From Desulfocapsa sp. (GTDB taxonomy: Bacteria > Desulfobacterota > Desulfobulbia > Desulfobulbales > Desulfocapsaceae): a DNA stretch of 49,627 nucleotides. Below are positions 43,110 to 49,627 of the stretch, piece after piece. Where the stretch lies: contig JAFLJS010000020.1 of assembly GCA_022712895.1 (NCBI GenBank), positions 1 to 49,627 on the forward strand, read 5' to 3'. The number at the start of each line of letters is the position of its first letter. Within the stretch, counting starts at the first letter, position 1. Made by a program: the position numbers and the translations under genes. The notes under the pieces are model-generated. The model made no database searches. It was not told the DNA's origin and saw only the letters and a program-made list of their open reading frames with translations.

Positions 43110-44531
43110 ATGGTATCGGATTTAGGACGTATAATCGATCAGATATGCCGGGATCGTGGTTTTGATAAAAAAATGCTGATCGAAGCAATTGAAGAAGCTG
43201 TTGAGTCAGCTGCCAAAAAGAAACTGGGCGCTAGACGTGAGATAGAAGTACGCTTCAACGAAGAATTTGGTGAGGTTGAAGTCTTTCAGTTTCGAACAGT
43301 GGTTGAAACCGTTGAAGACGAGCAGACAGAAATAGCCATTGATGAAGCCAAAGCTCTTGATCCTGAGGTGCAGCTAGAAGATGAGCTCGGCGAGAAGATG
43401 GAAAACATTGAAGACCTAGGTCGCATTGCTGCCCAGTCTGCAAAGCAGGTAATCATCCATAAGATGAAGGATGCTGAGCAAGATGTTATTTTCAATATGT
43501 TTAAAGATCGTAAAGGCGAGATTGTCAGCGGTATTGTCCAACGTTTTGAACGTGGAAATATGATCATCAATCTTGGCCGTACTGACGCTATCCTGCCTCG
43601 TGATCAGCAGATCCCGAAACGTTCTTTTAATCAAGGAGACCGTATCCGTGCATACCTTGATGATGTCCGTGAAAATGCAAGGGATTCACAGCTTATATTA
43701 TCTCGTACCTGTAATGATTTTCTAGCGAAGCTCTTTACCATGGAAGTTCCTGAGATCGCAGAAGGTATTGTTGAGATAATGGGTGTTAGCCGTGAGCCTG
43801 GATTTCGGGCAAAAATTGCGGTCAGTTCCCTTGAGACAGATGTCGATCCCGTTGGTGCCTGTGTAGGTATGAAAGGATCACGTGTTCAAAATGTCGTTCA
43901 GGAACTACAGGGAGAGCGAATTGATATTGTGCCCTGGAGCCCTGATCCGGCTAAATATGTATACAACGCACTTGCTCCAGCTCATGTTTCCATGGTTATG
44001 GCAGATGAGGATGCAAAAACATTGTTGGTAGTTGTACCAAATGATCAACTTTCCTTAGCCATCGGTCGCCAGGGACAGAACGTTCGTCTGGCATCTCGTT
44101 TGCTAGGCTGGCGTATCGATGTGAAAAGTGAGCAGCGTTATGCAAATCTGAAAGATCCCGGATATCTGTCACTGCTTGCCATTAAAGGTATTGAAGAACC
44201 CCTTGCAGACCAGTTGCTTGGTCGTGGCGTTTTTTCTGTTGAGAAACTTGCCGAGGCAGCAGTTGATGAGCTGATTGTTATACGTTCGATAGATGAAGAG
44301 CAGGCACAGTTTCTAATTGGTACTGCAGCTCAGATGATAGCAGAAGGAAGGGGCTCAAATTATTTTGGTGAACCCACCGAGGGTGATGTCGATCCTGAAG
44401 TCGAAGATGCTGCCATTGGTAATGTTGTAGAAAATGCTACCAAAGAGAGCGATTCTGAAGCTGAAGTTTCCGGGAATAAAGTTGCTTCCGAAGAAGAAGT
44501 CGTTGAACAGGTTGAAAAACCAAAAGAGTAA
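43110..44531 (+). CDS. nusA: Transcription termination/antitermination factor NusA
   Basis: A 473-aa protein. The N-terminal RNA polymerase-binding domain (about 1-125), S1 domain (about 135-200, FERGNMIINLGRTDAILP), and tandem KH domains (about 225-345, GACVGMKGSRVQNVVQEL and SLAIGRQGQNVRLASRLLGW) are present. A single C-terminal helix-hairpin-helix-like region and an acidic tail (about 430-473, rich in Glu) follow. It binds RNA polymerase and nascent RNA. GGGG stands eight bases before the ATG. Its 3' end overlaps the ylxR start by 20 bp. Confidence 0.97.
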   Translation: MVSDLGRIIDQICRDRGFDKKMLIEAIEEAVESAAKKKLGARREIEVRFNEEFGEVEVFQFRTVVETVEDEQTEIAIDEAKALDPEVQLEDELGEKMENIEDLGRIAAQSAKQVIIHKMKDAEQDVIFNMFKDRKGEIVSGIVQRFERGNMIINLGRTDAILPRDQQIPKRSFNQGDRIRAYLDDVRENARDSQLILSRTCNDFLAKLFTMEVPEIAEGIVEIMGVSREPGFRAKIAVSSLETDVDPVGACVGMKGSRVQNVVQELQGERIDIVPWSPDPAKYVYNALAPAHVSMVMADEDAKTLLVVVPNDQLSLAIGRQGQNVRLASRLLGWRIDVKSEQRYANLKDPGYLSLLAIKGIEEPLADQLLGRGVFSVEKLAEAAVDELIVIRSIDEEQAQFLIGTAAQMIAEGRGSNYFGEPTEGDVDPEVEDAAIGNVVENATKESDSEAEVSGNKVASEEEVVEQVEKPKE

Positions 44532-44739
44532 AGGTTTTCGAACCTGCATCGTTTGTCGTCAACGTTTTGTAAAGATTGATTTATTGCGTTACGTGTGGGA
44601 TGCAGATTCAGCTGAAGCAGTTATAGATTGTAAACAGATCATGGCTGGAAGGGGAGCGTACTGTTGTTCTGAGGAAAAGTGCAAAATGCAGTTTCTGACA
44701 AGAACAAAGTGGTTAAAAAGAGCCTTTCAACTGAGTTAA
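44512..44739 (+). CDS. YlxR family (DUF448) RNA-binding protein
   Basis: A 75-aa protein with the YlxR signature RTCIVCRQRF near residue 10 and GRGAYCC near 47. It is a small RNA-binding protein usually encoded between nusA and infB, as here. The start is probably the TTG at 44512 inside the nusA 3' end; an upstream extension in the same frame lies wholly within nusA and is not credible. The N-terminus (KNQKSKGF) is basic. Start codon confidence is moderate. Confidence 0.88.
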   Translation: MKNQKSKGFRTCIVCRQRFVKIDLLRYVWDADSAEAVIDCKQIMAGRGAYCCSEEKCKMQFLTRTKWLKRAFQLS

Positions 44740-44825
44740 CAAAAAAAGATTTTATTAGCATACTTTTGATGCACTGGTTAAACGGTGCAGTCATAGATAG
44801 ATTCGTAAAACAGCAGGAGTTGTGA

Positions 44826-47549
44826 ATGAGCAGGGTTAGGATTTATGAGTTGGCCAAAGAAGCTGGCATGGCAAGCAAGGTTTTAGCCGAGAAACTGATT
44901 GGGCTTGGATATGATATCAAGGGGCATAGCTCAACCGTAGACGATGAGACAGCGGCGAAAATCCGCAACTCAGTGTTGCAGGGTTCCGACTCTAAACTGG
45001 TAGAGAAAAGAATTGAGACTAAAAAAGAGGGTGGGCCCACTGTAATACGTCGTCGAGCCACTACTATTATCAGGCGTCCGAAGAAGGAAGAGCCAGAAGT
45101 AGAAGAAGCTGCTGAGGTTCCTGAAGAACCTGTAGTTGAGGAAACGGCTTCTGTAATAGAGAAAGAGCCTGTAACAGAAGAATCACCGGTTGCAGAATCC
45201 ACTCCCGAAGTGGAGGTCGCAGAACCTGAAGCAGAACCTGTTGCTAAGCCTAAGGTCAAGAAATCTGCACTGACCGTTGAAGAGCTTATTGCCCAAAAAG
45301 CTGCTGAAGATGCGGCTGCAGCCATTAAGCAGAAAGAAGACGCTGCAAAAGTAGTCGCCGAGGCAAAAAAAGCGAAAGCTAAAATACCGACGAACAAGGG
45401 CATTGCCAAAGTTATTGGGACCATAGAACTTCCCAAGGAAGAGCCCAAAAGAACGCCACGGAAAAAAAGCGGTCGTCCACCTGCAAGAAGGCCCGGGTCA
45501 AACTCCCCGGCTCCAGCCAGTCAACCGCCATCTGATCCAGGGGCATCGCGTGGCAAAAAGAAAGGTAAGACTGGTGGCCGTGAAGAAACTGAAGAAGAAA
45601 AGGCTAAAGGATTTAAAAAGAAGAAGGGCCGTAAAAATGTAAGAGTTACCCGATTTGGCTACGATGGTGATCGTTTTGCTAAACGCGGAAGAAGAAAGAA
45701 AGGGAGAGGTAAAAGTGCTCCTGCCCAGCCCCCTTCTGAGATGAAGGCCAGTAAGAAAAAGATCAAAATTTATGAAACCATTAGTGTAGGTGATCTTGCT
45801 CATGGCATGCGTGTTAAAGCCAGTGAGATTATTGCAAAATTAATGGATCTTGGTGTGATGGCTACTGTCAATCAGGCGCTTGACCTTGATACAGCAGTTT
45901 TAGTTGCTGCGGATTTCAGTTATGAAGTTGAACTTGCTGTTACCGAGGAGATTAGTGTGCAGAATCTTACCGCCCAGGAGAAAGGCGGCGAGGCTGTGCC
46001 ACGTTCACCTGTAATCACCGTTATGGGTCATGTTGACCATGGTAAAACATCCATCCTTGATGCTATCCGTAAAACTGATGTAGCCGACGGAGAAGCTGGT
46101 GGTATTACTCAACATATAGGTGCTTATCATGTTCGGTCTGCGGCTGGAGATGTGACTTTTGTTGATACTCCAGGCCATGCGGCATTTACCGAGATGCGTT
46201 CTCGTGGTGCGCAAATCACCGATCTGGTTATTCTGGTGGTTGCAGCAGATGATGGTGTTATGAATCAGACCCGTGAGGCGATTCATCATGCGCAGGCTGC
46301 AGAGGTTCCAATCATTGTCGCTGTAAATAAGATTGACAAAGATAATGCCGATACTGATCGTGTAAAACGTGAGCTCGCTGAACTAGATCTTGCTCCTGAA
46401 GAATGGGGTGGTAAGACGATTTTTTGTGAGATGTCTGCCAAGGATGGTACCGGTATTGATAATCTCATGGAAAACATCGAACTTATGGCAGAAATGCTTG
46501 AGTTGAAGGCTGATCCAAAACGTAAAGCTATCGGACATGTTGTAGAGGCAAAACTCGATAAGGGGCGTGGCCCAGTTGCCACTGTTCTTATACAAGAAGG
46601 AACTTTGAAGGCAGGTGACCATTTTGTGGTTGGTCAGTTTGCAGGAAAGGTACGGGCACTTCTCGATTATCGTGGAAACCCAATTAAAAGTGCTGGACCT
46701 TCCATACCTGTTGAAGTTCACGGAATTACTGGTGTGCCATCTGCAGGTGATGAATTTGTTGTTGTTACCGATGAAAAGATGGCTAAGAATGTTGCTCAGG
46801 AAAGAACCCTGAAAGTTCGCGAAAGTGAGCTGGCCTCAGGTTCGAAAGTTTCACTGGACTCTCTTTTTGAGAAACTTGCTGAAGGTGATGTGCAGGAACT
46901 TCGGATTGTGCTTCGTGCGGATGTAAAGGGTACCCTTGAGGCCTTTGCTAAGGCAGCAGAGAAACTGTCCACCGATGAGGTGAAGGTGAAGATCCTCCAT
47001 GAGGGAACTGGCACCATGACTGATTCTGATGTCTTACTGGCGTCAGCTTCAGAAGCGATTATCATAGGTTTTAATGTGCGTCCGTCAGGTAAAGTGAAAG
47101 AGCTTGCCATTAAAGAGCACGTGGATATGCGTTCTTATGAGGTGATTTACCATGCACTGGATGACATTACACAGGCCATGGTGGGAATGCTCGCACCGAA
47201 CCTTGAGGAAGATGTTGTCGGCAACGCTGAAGTTCGTGAGACCTTTCAAGCTCCTAAAGTTGGTACTATTGCTGGTTGCTCTGTTACCGATGGTAAAATA
47301 ATGCGTAGTGCTTCCGTTCGCGTTGTTCGTGATGGTGTGGTTGTCTACACCGGTAAGATTGAATCGCTTAGACGTTTCAAGGACGATGCCAAAGAGGTTC
47401 TGTCCGGTTATGAGTGTGGTATCTCTGTTGAGAAATTCAATGATATCAAAGTCGGTGATAACCTCGAAGCTTTTGTTATGAAAGAAGTTGCCGCAACACT
47501 CAGTGCGACTCAGCAGGAAAAAGATGATAGAGAGGAAAGTGAAAAGTAA
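44826..47549 (+). CDS. infB: Translation initiation factor IF-2
   Basis: A 907-aa IF-2 with a long N-terminal extension. IF2_N modules lie at about 1-55 and 320-375 and frame a Glu/Lys/Pro-rich linker. The G domain begins with GHVDHGKTS near residue 400, then [20 protein letters not shown], and the SAKDGTGI motif. EF-G-like domains II, III and IV follow. It delivers fMet-tRNA to the small subunit. AGGAG is seven bases before the ATG. Confidence 0.98.
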   Translation: MSRVRIYELAKEAGMASKVLAEKLIGLGYDIKGHSSTVDDETAAKIRNSVLQGSDSKLVEKRIETKKEGGPTVIRRRATTIIRRPKKEEPEVEEAAEVPEEPVVEETASVIEKEPVTEESPVAESTPEVEVAEPEAEPVAKPKVKKSALTVEELIAQKAAEDAAAAIKQKEDAAKVVAEAKKAKAKIPTNKGIAKVIGTIELPKEEPKRTPRKKSGRPPARRPGSNSPAPASQPPSDPGASRGKKKGKTGGREETEEEKAKGFKKKKGRKNVRVTRFGYDGDRFAKRGRRKKGRGKSAPAQPPSEMKASKKKIKIYETISVGDLAHGMRVKASEIIAKLMDLGVMATVNQALDLDTAVLVAADFSYEVELAVTEEISVQNLTAQEKGGEAVPRSPVITVMGHVDHGKTSILDAIRKTDVADGEAGGITQHIGAYHVRSAAGDVTFVDTPGHAAFTEMRSRGAQITDLVILVVAADDGVMNQTREAIHHAQAAEVPIIVAVNKIDKDNADTDRVKRELAELDLAPEEWGGKTIFCEMSAKDGTGIDNLMENIELMAEMLELKADPKRKAIGHVVEAKLDKGRGPVATVLIQEGTLKAGDHFVVGQFAGKVRALLDYRGNPIKSAGPSIPVEVHGITGVPSAGDEFVVVTDEKMAKNVAQERTLKVRESELASGSKVSLDSLFEKLAEGDVQELRIVLRADVKGTLEAFAKAAEKLSTDEVKVKILHEGTGTMTDSDVLLASASEAIIIGFNVRPSGKVKELAIKEHVDMRSYEVIYHALDDITQAMVGMLAPNLEEDVVGNAEVRETFQAPKVGTIAGCSVTDGKIMRSASVRVVRDGVVVYTGKIESLRRFKDDAKEVLSGYECGISVEKFNDIKVGDNLEAFVMKEVAATLSATQQEKDDREESEK

Positions 47550-47575
47550 AAAGTTGTTTACTTGCTAACTCAATC

Positions 47576-47989
47576 ATGTGGGATCCTAAAGAAACTATTG
47601 AGTCCGTTGGCCTTGGCAAGAGGGAACGGAAACGCTCAGAACGTGTTGGTGATGCTGTACAGAAAGAGCTTTCTGTTCTTTTTCTACAGAAGGTTCGAGA
47701 CGATAAAATCAGTGATGTAACTGTTACTAATGTTCGTGTTACCGATGATTTAAGAGTCGCCCGTGTCTTTTATACGACTCATGGCGACGAGAAAAGTCGC
47801 AAGAAAACAGCAGCAGCCCTCAAGCGTGCTGCTGGATTTGTGCGCAGCCATCTGGCTAAGACATTGAACTTGCGCTACACCCCTTCCATTTGCTTTGAGT
47901 ATGATTTGAAAGCTGACAAGGTTGAAGAGCTTGAGCAGATCTTTGCAGAAATTGCCCTTGAAAGGAAAGTCGATGAAAACAATTCCTAA
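47576..47989 (+). CDS. rbfA: Ribosome-binding factor A
   Basis: A 137-aa KH-like protein that aids 16S rRNA 5'-end maturation. RSERVGDAVQKELS, VTNVRVTDDLRVARVFY and RSHLAKTLNLRYTPSICFEYD identify it. Residues 1-13 may be a slightly extended N-terminus. The nrnA start lies 17 bp before its stop codon, so the two are translated together. Confidence 0.95.
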   Translation: MWDPKETIESVGLGKRERKRSERVGDAVQKELSVLFLQKVRDDKISDVTVTNVRVTDDLRVARVFYTTHGDEKSRKKTAAALKRAAGFVRSHLAKTLNLRYTPSICFEYDLKADKVEELEQIFAEIALERKVDENNS

Positions 47990-48962
47990 GGTAATACCGG
48001 ATAGTATCGCAGCTGCCAGTCACATTGTTTTAGCCACTCATGTAAATCCCGACGGTGATGCTCTTGGTTCGCTGCTTGGGCTTGCTGATATTCTTCACGG
48101 ATTGGGTAAAAAAGTGTTCGCCTACCTTGAAGAGCCCGTTTCATCCATGTATGATTTTCTTCCCAACTGTACCATTGCTGAGCATGATCTTGATGCGTTA
48201 CAGGAGTTTGTCCGGCTGGCAGGGGCAGAGAATGTGGTAAGTATTGCATTGGACAGTGGTGATGCTGAGCGTCTGGGTGTTGCCAAAGATATACTGCTTA
48301 GCAATTCTCCTTTTCTGGTCATTGATCATCATCGTGGACATCGTCCATTTGGTGACGAACTGTGGCTTGAGAATGAATGCTCCTCAACGGGAGAAATGAT
48401 CTACGAACTCGCTTTGTATATGAGAGCAGATGTCTCTGTCACAGCGGCTTTCTGTCTCTATGTTGCAATTGTAACAGATACAGGTTCTTTTCGTTATGAC
48501 TGCACAAGTCCCCGTACCTTACGTATTGCTGCAGATCTTCTTGAAAAAGGGGTTCATCCAGCAGAAGTTGCTGGACAGGTATACGATAATTATACCCTTG
48601 CTCGCTTACGTTTGATGGAATTGGTCCTTTCGACTCTTACTGTTCATGCTTCAGGCAGGATTGGGATAATTAGTGTCAGCGCTGCCATGCTTGAAGATTC
48701 TGGCGCAGAGCCTCAGGATGTAGAAGGGTTTGTTAATTTTCCGAGATCGCTTCGTTCAGTCGAGGTCGCTGCATTTATTAAAGAAACAAAAGTTGGTTCA
48801 GTATCTGTGAGTTTGCGGGCTAAAGGAAAGGTTGATGTTGCTGCAATAGCCGCCGAGTTCAATGGTGGCGGACATAGAAATGCCGCAGGCTTTCGTTTCA
48901 CCGGAAAAAGCCTTGCAGAAGTCCAAGCGTCAGTTCTTTTTGCCCTTCAGAAAGCTCTATAG
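47973..48962 (+). CDS. nrnA: DHH family oligoribonuclease / PAP phosphatase NrnA
   Basis: A 329-aa protein with DHH motifs HVNPDGDALGS near residue 25, ALDSGDAERLG near residue 92, LVIDHHRGH near residue 116, and the DHHA1 C-terminal GGGHRNAAGF near residue 305. It degrades short oligonucleotides and 3'-phosphoadenosine 5'-phosphate. The ATG at 47973 has GAAAGGAAAG just before it and is preferred over an upstream in-frame ATG inside rbfA (47922). Confidence 0.95.
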   Translation: MKTIPKVIPDSIAAASHIVLATHVNPDGDALGSLLGLADILHGLGKKVFAYLEEPVSSMYDFLPNCTIAEHDLDALQEFVRLAGAENVVSIALDSGDAERLGVAKDILLSNSPFLVIDHHRGHRPFGDELWLENECSSTGEMIYELALYMRADVSVTAAFCLYVAIVTDTGSFRYDCTSPRTLRIAADLLEKGVHPAEVAGQVYDNYTLARLRLMELVLSTLTVHASGRIGIISVSAAMLEDSGAEPQDVEGFVNFPRSLRSVEVAAFIKETKVGSVSVSLRAKGKVDVAAIAAEFNGGGHRNAAGFRFTGKSLAEVQASVLFALQKAL

Positions 48963-49003
48963 AAGATAACTTTCCACGACTCTTCAGCCAGATCCCTAAT
49001 ATA

Positions 49004-49627
49004 ATGAATACTGAATTTGAGGCCGGAGCCTTTCTCGTTGATAAACCGGTTGGGGCCAGTTCTTTTTATATGGTGCGCAAGGTGCGTAATGCCCTTGGAA
49101 TGAAAAAAGTCGGTCACGCTGGTACGCTTGATCCATTTGCCACCGGACTTCTGGTGATATGTGCCGGGCGTCCCGCTACCAAGCTGATCAGTAAGATTCA
49201 AGATGGTGAAAAAGAGTATCTCGCTACCTTGAGACTTGGTGTTCAAACTACAACTCTTGATCCTGAAGGTGAGGTCACTGCAGAATGTGTAGTTGGCTGT
49301 TTGTCAGAGACAACAATTGAGGCAACATTGCAAAAGTTCAGAGGTGAACAACAGCAGATACCTCCCATTTATTCAGCATTAAAACACAAAGGAAAGCCAC
49401 TGTATCACTATGCAAGAAAAGGTATAGAGATTATAAAACCACCCCGCACCGTCCAGATAGATACTCTTCAACGGGTTGAAACAACAGGTGAAATTAATGA
49501 TGAGTCTCCGTATTTACACATACGTGTAGTGTGCAGCAAAGGTACATATATTCGAACCCTGGGCGCTGATCTCGGTCGGGAACTTGGCTGTGGTGCCTAC
49601 TTAACAGCTCTTAGACGTGTACGCAGT
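49004..49627 (+). CDS. truB: tRNA pseudouridine-55 synthase TruB (3' end outside window)
   Basis: The first 208 codons are present. The catalytic Asp motif GHAGTLDPFATGLL near residue 37, GEKEYLATLRLG, and the IPPIYSALKHKGKPLYHYAR segment identify TruB, which isomerises U55 in the tRNA T-loop. The reading frame is open to the window end with no stop, so truncation is due only to the window edge. It follows nrnA by 41 bp. Confidence 0.96.
   Translation, partial: MNTEFEAGAFLVDKPVGASSFYMVRKVRNALGMKKVGHAGTLDPFATGLLVICAGRPATKLISKIQDGEKEYLATLRLGVQTTTLDPEGEVTAECVVGCLSETTIEATLQKFRGEQQQIPPIYSALKHKGKPLYHYARKGIEIIKPPRTVQIDTLQRVETTGEINDESPYLHIRVVCSKGTYIRTLGADLGRELGCGAYLTALRRVRS

Overview
The window looks like chromosome from a mesophilic, anaerobic Desulfobulbales-type member of the Desulfobacterota. 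That placement is an inference. It rests on periplasmic multiheme c-type cytochromes beside a DUF3373-like outer-membrane porin, an archaeal-type split glutamate synthase with ferredoxin modules, DUF362 and cNMP/PilZ proteins, and moderate GC content. No 16S or other marker gene is present to confirm it. Nearly all of the window is protein coding. It has one tRNA gene, one decayed IS30-type transposase and three copies of a short palindromic repeat.

Layout. 1-600: frameshifted IS30 remnant and repeat copy 1. 602-4642: DUF362 protein, then a minus-strand group (cNMP-binding protein, metallophosphoesterase, ParB-like/RAM fusion), then maf. 4808-4963: repeat copy 2. 5000-10183: a 1123-aa HEAT/cNMP/PilZ protein and a CHC2-zinc/RecA-like ATPase. 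10344-16437: a redox island made of a tandem-duplicated diheme cytochrome, an 11-heme cytochrome fused to two rhodanese domains, a DUF3373-like porin and a membrane heme sensor. 16515-20250: mutL, a 3D-domain lipoprotein and trmFO. 20308-26904: a P-loop/FHA-like/metallophosphatase fusion, a PhoU-like DUF47 protein, the Pit phosphate carrier, a class A PBP and a YkgJ-like cysteine cluster protein. 27030-27206: repeat copy 3. 27370-28254: an orphan PhnD-type binding protein. 28533-33745: split glutamate synthase. 33986-34913: a PilZ protein and twin TatA. 35043-42101: minus-strand genes for an alpha/beta hydrolase, topB, rsfS, thrC, a purine nucleoside phosphorylase and an MTA/SAH deaminase. 42390-49627: tRNA-Gly(CCC) followed by rimP, nusA, ylxR, infB, rbfA, nrnA and truB. 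The truB gene is cut by the window end.

How the genes fit together. The redox island encodes parts of a plausible outer-membrane electron conduit whose cytochrome also carries sulfane-sulfur (rhodanese) modules, so it could link extracellular or periplasmic sulfur chemistry to electron transfer. The Pit region pairs phosphate uptake with a multidomain protein that combines a P-loop, a phosphopeptide-binding-like fold and a phosphatase. The glutamate synthase operon assimilates ammonium, probably with ferredoxin-linked electron flow. The deaminase/phosphorylase pair suggests methylthioadenosine salvage through methylthioinosine. The nusA-infB operon begins with a tRNA gene followed by an attenuator-like structure.

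The strongest candidates for undescribed biology are the 11-heme cytochrome-rhodanese/porin pair, the P-loop/FHA/phosphatase fusion next to Pit, and the approximately 155-bp palindromic repeat family.
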